Positions 24,006-33,504 of a stretch of 64,000 bases of DNA are shown here, in pieces; positions within the stretch are counted from its first letter, which is position 1, and the number at the start of each line of letters is the position of its first letter. The translations under genes and the position numbers were made by a program. The notes beneath the pieces were generated by a model. It was given only the letters and a program-made list of their open reading frames with translations. It was not told where the DNA came from and made no database searches. Location of the stretch: positions 1,829,501 to 1,893,500 of the forward strand of contig CP064972.1 in NCBI GenBank assembly GCA_016699405.1, written 5' to 3'. The stretch comes from Holophagales bacterium (lineage in GTDB: Bacteria > Acidobacteriota > Thermoanaerobaculia > Multivoradales > JAGPDF01).

Positions 24006-27000
24006 ATGTTTCCGAGAGCCAGGGTGCAGGCAGGAGTCGCGGCGCTGGCGGTGATGGCCTTCCTCGGAGCGACGCCGCTCCGCGCGGTCGCGGAGAACCC
24101 GCACGGCAATCTCGCGATCGCCTGCACCGATTGCCACTCCACCGAGGCGTGGGTGCCGCTCGTCGCCTCGCCGAGCTTCCGGCATGCCGACACCGGCTTC
24201 GTGCTGACCGGCGCGCACGCCACCGCCGCGTGCCGGAAGTGCCATCAGACGCTCGTCTTCTCGCAGGTCGGCACCGCCTGTCAGGACTGCCATCGCGACC
24301 CCCATGCCGGCGAGCTCGGAGCGCGCTGCGCGAGCTGCCACGGCACGACCACCTGGGCGAACCAGCGGGCGATGTTCGACCGCCACGGTCGCACCCTCTT
24401 CCCGCTGCTCGCGGCGCACTCCCGGCTCGACTGCGAGTCCTGCCACGGTGGGCAGCGCCAGGACCAGTACGCCAGCACCCCGGTCGAGTGCATCGCCTGC
24501 CATCGCACCGCTTTCGAGACGGCGACGCCGTCGCATCGCGGCTTCTCGACGGCATGTGCCGACTGCCACGGCAGCATCCCGGAGAACTGGGAGAGCGCGA
24601 GCTTCACCCACACCGCGGCCTTCCCGCTCACCGGCGGCCACGCGGGGATCGGCTGCCGCCAATGCCATGTCGGCGGCTTCAGCGCCGTGTCGGCCGACTG
24701 CTACTCCTGTCATCGCCGCGACTTCGAGGCGACGCGTGACCCGAACCACGTGGCGGGCGGGTTCTCGACGAACTGCATCACCTGCCACTCGGCGACGACC
24801 TGGCAGGGCGCGACGAACTTCAATCACGCCGCGACGGCCTTCCCGCTCGACGGGGCGCACCGCAGCGTCGGATGCACTTCCTGCCACAAGACGAGCTACG
24901 CCGGGACGCCGAAGGACTGCTACTCCTGTCATCGCACCAACTTCGAGGGGACGCGCGACCCGAATCACGTGAGCGCCGGATTCGCCACGGCGTGCCAGAC
25001 CTGCCATACGACGACGGCGTGGCGCCCGGCGCAGAGCTTCGACCACGCAGCCACCGGATTCGTGCTCGACGGCGGGCACCGGTCGGTGGCGTGCGCGAGC
25101 TGTCACAAGAGCGGCTACGCCGGCACCTCGCGCGAGTGCTATGCCTGCCATCGCTCGAGCTACGAAGGGACGCGCGATCCCAATCACGTCGCGGGCAGCT
25201 TCCCGACGGTCTGCCAGCAGTGTCACTCGACGAGCGCCTGGCGCCCGGCGCAGAACTTCGACCACGCCCGCACCGCCTTCCCGCTCGACGGGGCGCACCG
25301 CACGGTCGACTGCTCGAGCTGTCACCGCAACGGCACCTACGCCGGGACACCGAAGGACTGCTACTCGTGCCACCGGTCGAGCTTCGAGGGGACGCGCGAT
25401 CCGAACCACGTCTCGGGCTCCTTCCCGACGACCTGTCAGCAGTGTCACTCGACGAGCGCCTGGCGCCCGGCGCAGAACTTCGACCACGCCCGCACCGCCT
25501 TCCCGCTCGACGGGGCGCACCGCACGGTCGACTGCTCGAGCTGTCACCGCAACGGCACCTACGCCGGGACGCCGAAGGACTGCTACTCGTGCCACCGGTC
25601 GAGCTTCGAGGGGACGCGCGATCCGAACCACGTCTCGGGCTCCTTCCCGACGACCTGTCAGCAGTGTCACTCGACGAGCGCCTGGCGCCCGGCGCAGAAC
25701 TTCGACCACGCCCGCACCGCCTTCCCGCTCAATGGGGCGCACCGCAACGTCGAATGCGCCAGTTGCCACCGCAACGGCACCTACGCCGGGACGCCGAAGG
25801 ACTGCTACTCCTGTCACCGGTCGACCTACGAGGGGACGCGCAACCCGAACCACGTGCAGCAGGGGATGCCGACGGCCTGCCAGCAGTGCCACACGGAGAG
25901 CGCGTGGCAGCCGGCGAACTTCAACCACAGCGCGACGGCGTTCCCGCTGAACGGAGCGCACCGCAACGTGGCGTGCGCGAGCTGCCACCGCAACGGCCAG
26001 TACGCCGGGACGCCGAAGGACTGCTACTCCTGTCACCGGTCGACCTACGAGGGGACGCGCAACCCGAACCACGTGCAACAAGGGTTCCCGACGGCATGCC
26101 AGCAGTGCCACACGGAAAGCGCGTGGCAGCCGGCGGACTTCAACCACAGCGCGACGGCGTTCCCGCTGAACGGAGCGCACCGCAACGTGGCGTGCGCGAG
26201 CTGCCACCGCAACGGCCAGTACGCCGGGACGCCGAAGGACTGCTACTCGTGCCATCGGTCGACCTACGAGGGGACGCGCAACCCGAACCACGTGCAACAA
26301 GGGTTCCCGACGGCATGCCAGCAGTGCCACACGGAAAGCGCGTGGCAGCCGGCGAACTTCAACCACAGCGCGACGGCGTTCCCGCTGAACGGAGCGCACC
26401 GCAACGTGGCGTGCGCGAGCTGCCACCGCAACGGCCAGTACGCCGGGACGCCGAAGGACTGCTACTCGTGCCATCGGTCGACCTACGAGGGGACGCGCAA
26501 CCCGAACCACGTGCAACAGGGGTTCCCGACGGCATGCCAGCAGTGCCACACGGAGAGCGCGTGGCAGCCGGCGAACTTCAACCACAGCGCGACGGCGTTC
26601 CCGCTGAACGGGGCGCACCGCAACGTGGCGTGCGCGAGCTGCCACCGCAACGGCCAGTACGCCGGGACGCCGAAGGACTGCTACTCGTGCCATCGGTCGA
26701 CCTACGAGGGGACGCGCAACCCGAACCACGTGCAACAGGGGTTCCCGACGGCGTGCCAGCAGTGCCACACGGAGAGCGCCTGGCAGCCGGCGAACTTCAA
26801 TCACAATGCCACGGCCTTCCCGCTGACGGGGGCGCACGTCTCGGTGAGCTGCACCGACTGCCATCGCAACGGCGTCTACGCCGGGACGCCCCGCGACTGC
26901 TACGCCTGTCACCAGCAGGACTACCAGCAGGCGCAGCCGAACCACGCCTCGGCGGGGTTCCCGACCACCTGCCAGACCTGCCACACCACCACGCGCTGGG

Positions 27001-27245
27001 AGGGTGCGACGTTCGACCACGACGGTCGCTTCTTCCCCATCTACTCGGGCCGGCACCGCAACGTGTGGAACAACGCCTGCTCGACCTGCCACGTCGCGTC
27101 GGGCAACTTCCAGGTCTTCGAGTGCATCCTCTGTCACGAGCACAACCAGTCGTCGATGAACAGCGAGCACCGTGAAGTCAACGGCTACCGTTGGGAAAGC
27201 CGCTACTGCTACCAGTGTCACCCGGACGGTCGCGCTGGTGACTGA
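24006..27245 (+). CDS. Giant secreted multiheme cytochrome with 43 CxxCH
   Basis: 1079 residues with a signal peptide (VAALAVMAFLGATPLRAVA). I count 43 CxxCH motifs. From about residue 400 the chain is built of 73-74-residue units, each with three CxxCH (CASCH, CYSCH, CQQCH) and exactly three further histidines (NPNH, NFNH, GAH), the number needed for bis-His ligation of three hemes. AGGAGG precedes the ATG. Compact beads of hemes on a long chain suggest a molecular wire or conduit. Heme attachment is inferred from motifs only. Confidence 0.92.
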   Translation: MFPRARVQAGVAALAVMAFLGATPLRAVAENPHGNLAIACTDCHSTEAWVPLVASPSFRHADTGFVLTGAHATAACRKCHQTLVFSQVGTACQDCHRDPHAGELGARCASCHGTTTWANQRAMFDRHGRTLFPLLAAHSRLDCESCHGGQRQDQYASTPVECIACHRTAFETATPSHRGFSTACADCHGSIPENWESASFTHTAAFPLTGGHAGIGCRQCHVGGFSAVSADCYSCHRRDFEATRDPNHVAGGFSTNCITCHSATTWQGATNFNHAATAFPLDGAHRSVGCTSCHKTSYAGTPKDCYSCHRTNFEGTRDPNHVSAGFATACQTCHTTTAWRPAQSFDHAATGFVLDGGHRSVACASCHKSGYAGTSRECYACHRSSYEGTRDPNHVAGSFPTVCQQCHSTSAWRPAQNFDHARTAFPLDGAHRTVDCSSCHRNGTYAGTPKDCYSCHRSSFEGTRDPNHVSGSFPTTCQQCHSTSAWRPAQNFDHARTAFPLDGAHRTVDCSSCHRNGTYAGTPKDCYSCHRSSFEGTRDPNHVSGSFPTTCQQCHSTSAWRPAQNFDHARTAFPLNGAHRNVECASCHRNGTYAGTPKDCYSCHRSTYEGTRNPNHVQQGMPTACQQCHTESAWQPANFNHSATAFPLNGAHRNVACASCHRNGQYAGTPKDCYSCHRSTYEGTRNPNHVQQGFPTACQQCHTESAWQPADFNHSATAFPLNGAHRNVACASCHRNGQYAGTPKDCYSCHRSTYEGTRNPNHVQQGFPTACQQCHTESAWQPANFNHSATAFPLNGAHRNVACASCHRNGQYAGTPKDCYSCHRSTYEGTRNPNHVQQGFPTACQQCHTESAWQPANFNHSATAFPLNGAHRNVACASCHRNGQYAGTPKDCYSCHRSTYEGTRNPNHVQQGFPTACQQCHTESAWQPANFNHNATAFPLTGAHVSVSCTDCHRNGVYAGTPRDCYACHQQDYQQAQPNHASAGFPTTCQTCHTTTRWEGATFDHDGRFFPIYSGRHRNVWNNACSTCHVASGNFQVFECILCHEHNQSSMNSEHREVNGYRWESRYCYQCHPDGRAGD
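25212..26972 (+). repeat. Tandem 222/219-bp coding repeats in the 43-CxxCH gene
   Basis: CQQCH codons recur at 25212, 25434, 25656, 25878 (period 222) and 26097, 26316, 26535, 26754 (period 219). The four 219-bp units are nearly identical in DNA, including silent sites, so they arose by recent duplication or are kept alike by gene conversion. The period is a multiple of 3 and keeps frame. Confidence 0.93.
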
Positions 27246-27276
27246 GCTGCCAGACCTTCGCCGACAGGAGATCTCC

Positions 27277-29019
27277 ATGACCGATGCGACTCGCCAGCCG
27301 GGCCCGACCCGCCGCACCGACGGAGCCATCGAGCGGGGAGGTGCGAAGGGCCTCTCCGTCGCCGCGCTCGTGGCCGTGTTGTTCGCCATTCTCGCGCCCG
27401 TGTCGCCGGCGGCCTGGGCCCAGGGGGCGAAGGCTGCCCCGGCGGGGAAGGTGCCGGCGCGCGGATTGACCGTGACCTACCTCTCGACGAGCGCGGTCTA
27501 CGTCGACGGGGGGCGACAGGAGGGGCTCGAACCGGGATCGCGTCTCGTGGTGCGTCGCTCGGGCGACAAGATCGCCGAGCTCGAGGTGCTCTACGTCGCC
27601 GAGCACTCCGCCTCCTGCCGGGTGGTGAGCGCGCTCTCCTCGATCCGGCAGGGCGATGCGGCGGTGCTCGCCTCCGTGCCGGCGGAGAGCGTTGCCGAGG
27701 CCCCACCGGCGGCGGTGCCGGAGCCTGCCCGCCCCGTCCCGGAGCCTCTCCCGGCGCCGGTGGCGAACCCGTCGCCGCGGCGTTCCGTGCCCCGGACCCG
27801 CGCCAGCGGCGCGATCTCCTACGGCTTCCAGCAGTATCGCAACGGCGGCGCGGTGAGCAGCGGCGGCTTCGACGAAGGAACCGGTCGGCTCTCGCTCCGT
27901 CTTCGCGACCTCGGCGGCAGGCCGCTCGACTTCCGCGCGCGGATGAGATCGCGAACGGTGACGCGGAGTGGCTTCGGCCTGAGCGGCAACCGGTCCGAGC
28001 AGAGCGACCGGCTCTACGAGCTGTCGCTCACCTATGCGCCCGAAGGCGGGCGCTTCGCCTGGCAGGTCGGGCGGCTCGGGGTCAGCCCGTTCGTCGGGAT
28101 CGGCTATCTCGACGGGGCGCTGGGGCAGGTCCGGCTGACGCGACGCTTTCATCTCGGGGCCTTCGCCGGCTCGCGGCCCGAGGTCGCCGAGCTCGGCCTC
28201 GCGTCGATCGGCCAGAAGTACGGCGCTTTCGTGCGTTATGCCACCGCGGCCGACGAAGGGCCCGGCTACGCGGAGGTGGTGATTGCCGGGATCGGCGAGT
28301 ACGCCAAGGCCGGGGCGGTGAGTCGCGAGTACGTCTCGCTCGAGAGTCGCTTCGGTTCCGGCTCGCGCTGGTCGCTTTTCGCGCGCGGCGAGGTCGACGT
28401 GAACCGCGACTGGCGCAGGGAGATGGCGGGCTCGGCGACGCAGGTGTCGAACGCTTCGATCTCCGGGTCGGTGCGCTTTCGCGAGCGCTGGCGGTGGAGC
28501 CTGACCTACGATCAGCGGCGCAACTACCTGACCTACGAGACCAAGCCGCGCCCGGAGGACGTGTTCAATCTGCTACTGCGCGAAGGGGCGCGGACCAGTC
28601 TCGAGTACCAGGGAAGTCGAGGGCTCAACGTGTCGGCAGGGGTCGGGCTCGAGCGCCAGGAGAGCGGACAGGATCCCACGACCTCCGCGACGGTGACCGT
28701 CTACCACTCCAACCTCTTCGGCTGGATGCTGCTCGGCGGAGCCGACGTCACCTACTACACCGGCGGGGTCGCCGAGGGGTACGTCGCCTCGCTGCGGGTC
28801 CGCAAGTACCTGCGTGGCGGCCACGATCTCGGTCTGACGATCGGCGCGTCGGAGACGAAGGTGCTCGGCGCCGTGGCGCCGCGGAGCAATCAGTGGGCCC
28901 GGCTCTCGGGAACGCTCGAGCTGCCGTTCCGTCTCTACCTCCTCGGTGAGATCGAGTATTCGACGGGCGACGACCTCGAAGGGACGCGCTACCTCGCCGA
29001 GATCGGGCGGCGCTTCTAG
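27277..29019 (+). CDS. Outer-membrane beta-barrel protein of the cytochrome cluster
   Basis: 580 residues. Signal peptide to about residue 49 (AAWAQ), a small beta-rich domain (residues 60-130, VYVDGGRQEGLEPGSRLVV), a Pro/Ala linker, then a C-terminal region of alternating polar/hydrophobic beta strands ending in IGRRF, with the terminal Phe usual for outer-membrane proteins. GGAG precedes the ATG. It lies 31 bp after the 43-CxxCH gene. A barrel that sleeves a multiheme protein across the outer membrane is the obvious hypothesis. Confidence 0.75.
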   Translation: MTDATRQPGPTRRTDGAIERGGAKGLSVAALVAVLFAILAPVSPAAWAQGAKAAPAGKVPARGLTVTYLSTSAVYVDGGRQEGLEPGSRLVVRRSGDKIAELEVLYVAEHSASCRVVSALSSIRQGDAAVLASVPAESVAEAPPAAVPEPARPVPEPLPAPVANPSPRRSVPRTRASGAISYGFQQYRNGGAVSSGGFDEGTGRLSLRLRDLGGRPLDFRARMRSRTVTRSGFGLSGNRSEQSDRLYELSLTYAPEGGRFAWQVGRLGVSPFVGIGYLDGALGQVRLTRRFHLGAFAGSRPEVAELGLASIGQKYGAFVRYATAADEGPGYAEVVIAGIGEYAKAGAVSREYVSLESRFGSGSRWSLFARGEVDVNRDWRREMAGSATQVSNASISGSVRFRERWRWSLTYDQRRNYLTYETKPRPEDVFNLLLREGARTSLEYQGSRGLNVSAGVGLERQESGQDPTTSATVTVYHSNLFGWMLLGGADVTYYTGGVAEGYVASLRVRKYLRGGHDLGLTIGASETKVLGAVAPRSNQWARLSGTLELPFRLYLLGEIEYSTGDDLEGTRYLAEIGRRF

Positions 29020-29060
29020 CTGGCCGGACGCGACGAGGTCGAGCGGTAGAATCGCGCCGC

Positions 29061-30080
29061 TTGGCATCCCCGGCGCCCATCGACGCTTCGAGCGACCCGC
29101 CTCGCGGGGGGGCGGTGGCGCGTTTTCTCGCGCTCCTCTGGCCGGAGGAGGGGATCGCGCTCGTCTACCTCGCGATGGTCCTGATGGCCTTCCGCGTCGC
29201 CGGCTATCCGTTCACCGGCTGGCCGATGGCGGTGGAGTACCTGCGCTTCTTCGGCGCGATCCTGGCGGTGACCCTGCCGCTGTGGGTCGCGGTGCAGGTT
29301 TACCGGGTCTGGCGACGGGGCTTCCGCTGGCGCGAGGCGGGGCTGGATCTCGCTCGCTTCGCCCGGGCGCTGGCGGCGCTGCTCGTCGTGCTGGTCGCCT
29401 ACACGAATCTCAAGGCACGGCTCTTCCTCTTCGCCCCGCGACTGCTCGACGGGCTGCTCGAGCGGCTCGACGCGTGGGTCCATTTCGGCGGCGGCGACTT
29501 CGTCGGTTGGACGCTCGGCTTCACCCACGACGCCGCGCTCAACGCCCTGCTCGCCTGGGCCTATCTGCTCGCCTGGGCGGTCTTCGCCCTGCCGCTCGGC
29601 GCGGCCTTCGCGCGCGACGGCGGCCCGGCGGCCCGGCGCGCGCTCGCCGCGCTCGGACTCGCCTACGTGATCGGCTCGCTGCTCTACCTCGTCTTTCCGT
29701 CGATGGGCCCGGCTTTCTACGTGCGCGCTCGCTATGCCCACCTCGCGGACAACTGGGCCTGGCAGACGCAGGAGCAGATGCGCCAGGCACTGCTCTACCT
29801 CGTGCAGCATCCGGCGGCGCCGGCGGTCCCCTTCTTCGGCATCGCCGCCTTCCCCAGCCTGCATGCGGCGACGACCGGCCTCGGTGCGCTGATCTGCTGG
29901 CGTCACGCGCGCTGGCTGCTGGCGGTGATCGTGCCGGCGAACCTGCTCGTCGCCTGGAGCGCCGTCCACTTCGGCTGGCACTACGCGATCGACCTGTACC
30001 CGGGCTTCGCCCTCGCCGCCTTGGCGTGGTGGGTGGCGGGGAGGTGGGTCGCGTCGGAGGGGCTAGAAGGCCGGAGGTAG
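29061..30080 (+). CDS. PAP2-family membrane phosphatase/transferase
   Basis: 339 residues, about six transmembrane helices. The PAP2 catalytic motifs FPSLHAAT and HFGWHYAIDLYPG lie in the last third. The wider shape resembles AUR1-type inositol-phosphotransferases. It probably acts on lipid phosphates or phospho-alcohol head groups at the outer face of the membrane. A TTG start is used, with a TAGAAT box (29047-29052) 8 nt before it, so translation may be leaderless. Confidence 0.75.
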   Translation: MASPAPIDASSDPPRGGAVARFLALLWPEEGIALVYLAMVLMAFRVAGYPFTGWPMAVEYLRFFGAILAVTLPLWVAVQVYRVWRRGFRWREAGLDLARFARALAALLVVLVAYTNLKARLFLFAPRLLDGLLERLDAWVHFGGGDFVGWTLGFTHDAALNALLAWAYLLAWAVFALPLGAAFARDGGPAARRALAALGLAYVIGSLLYLVFPSMGPAFYVRARYAHLADNWAWQTQEQMRQALLYLVQHPAAPAVPFFGIAAFPSLHAATTGLGALICWRHARWLLAVIVPANLLVAWSAVHFGWHYAIDLYPGFALAALAWWVAGRWVASEGLEGRR

Positions 30081-31652
30081 AGCCGGCGTGTCCTGGGGCC
30101 GGGGGTCGCTCCGCCGGAGACCCGGCCAGGTGAGTGCGAAGCCAAGCGCGGCGATCGCCGCGGCGAGACCTGCCGTCGTTCGCAGAGGGACGGGCCGGCG
30201 CGACGGCTCGAGGGTCGCCATCCAGAACGGCCAAGGGCGAGGCAGCTGGAAGAGGCGGAAAGCGCGGATCCAGGTCGGTGCCCGGTCCCGATCCCTGTTG
30301 CCCAGCGCCAGATAGGTGACGAGGCCACGCTCGGGTGTCGGGGCGAACTCGTGTGCCGTGCCCGAGGCGGCTTCCTGCCAAGCCCGCACGATCTCGCCTG
30401 GACGTTCGAACAGTGCGGAGTGTCGGAAATAGAACTCGTGGTCGGAGTACCAGAAGAAGCCCGACAGGCGATGCTCGTAGAAGAAGCGATGGGTGTCGAG
30501 CGAGAGACCGAGGAGTTGAACGACCACGCCGGCGACGACGATCGCGCCACGGAACACACGGAATCGATCCCCTTGTCGCCAGAGCGTCGCAGGGAGCATC
30601 CAAAAGGCGAGTAGCGGCCCGAGGTAGCGTGGCCCCCAGGCCCAATCGGAGCCGAAGAAGCTCAGGCAGGAGATGAAGGCCAACTCGATCACGGAAGCCG
30701 CGACGAGTGCCTGGGCGAGCCAGCGGTCGCGCTCGCGCAAGCTCCGCAATCCCAAGACTCCGAGGATCAGCACCGGGCTGTAGAGAAGGATGCTCTTGCC
30801 CGGGCTGGCGAGCAGGCTGACGAGTCCGACGACGGGGTTTCCGAGGATGGGGGGATGCGAGATCCCGACGGACCCGCGATCGAAGAAATAGGCCATCCCG
30901 AACCTGAGCTCATTGAATGCAAACAGCGCGGCAATCCCAGCGAGCAAGGGCAGAAGGCTGACGAGCACGACGAGTCGAACGGGCCGCTCGCGAACGGACC
31001 GGCCCCGCAGCATCAAGAGGACCGCCACCGGCCACAGCAGGATGTAGGTTTCCTGGTAGTTGAGCAGGGCTCCGAAGCAGGCTCCCGTGAGGAGCCCCTG
31101 CACGAGCGAGCTCTCGCAACCCGCGCGCCAAGCGCAGAAGAGCCCTGCCGTGAGCAGAAGTGCGTGCTGTCCCTGGTCGAAGGTCGTGGTGGCTAGCGGC
31201 CAGAGGTAGGTGGCGAACGCTGCGACGAGCGCGGCGCCGATCGACCTGCGGGTCTCGACCCCAAGCCGCCGTAGCCAAAGGAAGACCAGGACGACCGTTG
31301 CAGCTCCGAAGAAGGCGGAAGTCAGCGAGAAGAGGAACCGCGCTCGCTCGCCGGAAGGAACGTCGTCCGTACCCGCGAGCCATACGAGTGTAGCCGCCGC
31401 CACGGATGGCCCGGAGTTGTACGACGCGAAGATCTTGCCGTCCCTTCCCTTCAAGCCGTAGGGTCGGACGACCGGATCTCGCAGCTCGGGAGCTCCGGTC
31501 TCGAGCCAGGTGCGAGTTGCCTCGTATCGAATCTGGCCGTCGATGATATCGATACGGCCGGGTCCCGAAAGAAGGTAGATCCCGAGCGAGAGCAGGAAGA
31601 GGCCGAGCGCGAACCTGCCATCGCCGCGGCGAGCCGAGAGCGAACGTCTCAC
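30063..31652 (-). CDS. Membrane glycosyltransferase-like protein
   Basis: 529 residues with about ten transmembrane helices. The first loop has GRIDIIDGQIRYEATRTWL and a later periplasmic stretch GRDGKIFASYNSGPSV, a layout typical of lipid-linked-sugar glycosyltransferases of the GT-C type. The GTG start at 31652 overlaps the stop of the gene before it. Overlaps the PAP2 gene by 18 bp at the 3' ends. Donor and acceptor unknown. Confidence 0.7.
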   Translation of the reverse strand: MRRSLSARRGDGRFALGLFLLSLGIYLLSGPGRIDIIDGQIRYEATRTWLETGAPELRDPVVRPYGLKGRDGKIFASYNSGPSVAAATLVWLAGTDDVPSGERARFLFSLTSAFFGAATVVLVFLWLRRLGVETRRSIGAALVAAFATYLWPLATTTFDQGQHALLLTAGLFCAWRAGCESSLVQGLLTGACFGALLNYQETYILLWPVAVLLMLRGRSVRERPVRLVVLVSLLPLLAGIAALFAFNELRFGMAYFFDRGSVGISHPPILGNPVVGLVSLLASPGKSILLYSPVLILGVLGLRSLRERDRWLAQALVAASVIELAFISCLSFFGSDWAWGPRYLGPLLAFWMLPATLWRQGDRFRVFRGAIVVAGVVVQLLGLSLDTHRFFYEHRLSGFFWYSDHEFYFRHSALFERPGEIVRAWQEAASGTAHEFAPTPERGLVTYLALGNRDRDRAPTWIRAFRLFQLPRPWPFWMATLEPSRRPVPLRTTAGLAAAIAALGFALTWPGLRRSDPRPQDTPALPPAF

Positions 31653-33067
31653 CAGAAGCTCTCCACTTCCGCGGTCCCTCCGAGTCGTTCGGCGGTCGGG
31701 AGGCGTCCTCTCTGGCGCCGCACCGCGAGCCCACACGGCATGCCGACGAAGTCGCGCCGGAGAACCGCGATGGCGGCGGGAGGAAGTGCCTCGAGTCGAT
31801 AGCTGTTCAGCACCAGCGTGCATTCGGAAGGCACGTTGCTGCTCAGCTCGCTCATCCAAGTGCCGGCTGCGATTCTCTCGCGGAAGAGCGAATCCAGATA
31901 CCACTCGTGCGTGCACGGGAGAATGAAATAGGCGAGGCCGGAAGGGTCGAGGATGCGGTCCGCGGACGAGGCGTCCGCTCGCAGAGCACGAAGCATGGCC
32001 ACCTCGCCAGCCATCGGCGAGGAGAATCCGGCGACCATGGATGAGAAGGGAACCGCTCCGCTACTGGCCACTTGGATCGCGAGGCCGAGGACGAAGGCCG
32101 CAACGTATCGGCTTGTCCCTGCACGACGGGCGAATCCGCGAGCCGCCGCGATGACGAGGAAGGGTACTGGGAGTGCGACGAGGTAGGGCCAGGCGTGCGG
32201 GTGAACCAACCAGAAGGTGATGCCCAGGGCAGCGATGGCGAGCGCGGCGAGCTCTGCCCTGTGGCCGGCGCCATCCGTTGCTCGACCGCGTCGAGACATC
32301 GCGACCGCCGCAGCGGAAAGCACCAGCACCCACCACGCGAGGTCTCTGAGCAGAGTTGGTCCGAGAGACGATGCCAATGACACGCGGGCGCTATCCGTGG
32401 CGATCGTCGCGAATGTTCGGAGGCTGGCGAGAAAGCGATCGCCAAGTCCCACGAGCAGCAGGAGGCCGATCCACCCGGACAGGAGGGCGAGCGCCCCGAA
32501 GACCAGTCGTCGCGCCGCGGCTCTTCGCTCGTGCGACATGGCCAAGTAGATGGCGACCCCTCCCGCGGCGAAGTAGATACCCTTGAGATGATGGAGCGCG
32601 AGCAGCGCGGCCAAGGCTCCGAACCAGAAGGGTGAGGTTTCACGAACCAACGCACGATAGGCGAGGAGCAGCAGGATCAAGACCGCGGCATCGTAGCGGA
32701 ACTCCAACGCATGAGTGGCGAAGGCTGCGTTTCCGATCGCGAGCCACGCTGCGGCGGCAGTCGCCGCGGGTCCAGCCGCGGCTGCACGAAGCGCCGACAC
32801 GAAAGCCAGGGCAACGCCTCCGGCGGCCGTGAGCCTCAGGACGAGAAAGGTCGTCCCGGGATCGGCAAACGCCCTCGCGACGGCTCCGCACAACAGCGTC
32901 CATGGCATCAAGAAGGCGGGTTGGAAGTCGTTGCCGGTCACCTCGAGCCAGCCCGCGCGCACGGCGAGCGATTCGTCGAAGTTGAGGCGACGTGTAGCCG
33001 CCATGCTCAGGAAGAGCAATAGGGCAAGCGCGGCGAGAAGATTCGCGACGGTCTTGCTCGTGATCAA
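31649..33067 (-). CDS. GT-C-type membrane protein
   Basis: 472 residues, around eleven transmembrane helices. The first loop carries RRLNFDESLAVRAGWL, an acidic DE pair where GT-C glycosyltransferases hold their catalytic aspartate. Weak overall conservation hinders a finer call. It is translationally coupled to the next gene (GTGA overlap), so the two likely act on the same glycan. Confidence 0.65.
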   Translation of the reverse strand: MITSKTVANLLAALALLLFLSMAATRRLNFDESLAVRAGWLEVTGNDFQPAFLMPWTLLCGAVARAFADPGTTFLVLRLTAAGGVALAFVSALRAAAAGPAATAAAAWLAIGNAAFATHALEFRYDAAVLILLLLAYRALVRETSPFWFGALAALLALHHLKGIYFAAGGVAIYLAMSHERRAAARRLVFGALALLSGWIGLLLLVGLGDRFLASLRTFATIATDSARVSLASSLGPTLLRDLAWWVLVLSAAAVAMSRRGRATDGAGHRAELAALAIAALGITFWLVHPHAWPYLVALPVPFLVIAAARGFARRAGTSRYVAAFVLGLAIQVASSGAVPFSSMVAGFSSPMAGEVAMLRALRADASSADRILDPSGLAYFILPCTHEWYLDSLFRERIAAGTWMSELSSNVPSECTLVLNSYRLEALPPAAIAVLRRDFVGMPCGLAVRRQRGRLPTAERLGGTAEVESFW

Positions 33068-33504
33068 GGCGTCAAATCCTATCGCAGCCGCCGGGAATGC
33101 TCACTTCTCGTCTGCGATGTTGCACCGACGCAGATGCCCAAGCCGCTGTGTCGGCTCTCCGGTCGAGAGGCCATCTCGTCCGTCAACGGTGGGCGGCTGG
33201 CAACAGTCGAGCAACAGTCGAGGATGCGATGCGCCATACCGCTCGGGTGTGCTCTGACGGCAAGGGCCCGCGGGGCGCCGGCGAGTCTCGCGGCGCCAGG
33301 AGGTGCTTCGGTCAGATCGGTGAACGGCCAGGGGTTTCCCTTGGGTTGTCGAAGCCGTCGGCGCTCGTCAGGGAGCTCGTTCCGGCGTGCCATCGCCGCA
33401 GGGTTGCCGCGCGGGGGGGAACAGGGCGCTGCCGGAGGAAAGGCCCCATGGAGTGGCGGAGGGCATGACGGAGTCGTCCGAGGGCGAGGCTTGCCCTTCG
33501 GCTC
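33068..33504. other. Gap with no supported gene
   Basis: About 435 bp. Frames on both strands exist (up to 150 codons) but are Arg/Gly/Ser-rich, lack ribosome sites and overlap each other. I see no coding evidence. Confidence 0.5.

Noticed and set aside
25212..26972. CRISPR-like array because of regular repeats
   Set aside because: The unit is 219-222 bp, codes in frame for heme motifs and has no spacers.
23859..27389. 1176-codon open frame antisense to the 43-CxxCH cytochrome gene
   Set aside because: It mirrors the tandem repeats and GC bias of the true gene; the product is a monotonous Arg/Val/Ala repeat without known motifs, and the sense strand has a signal peptide, ribosome site and heme motifs.
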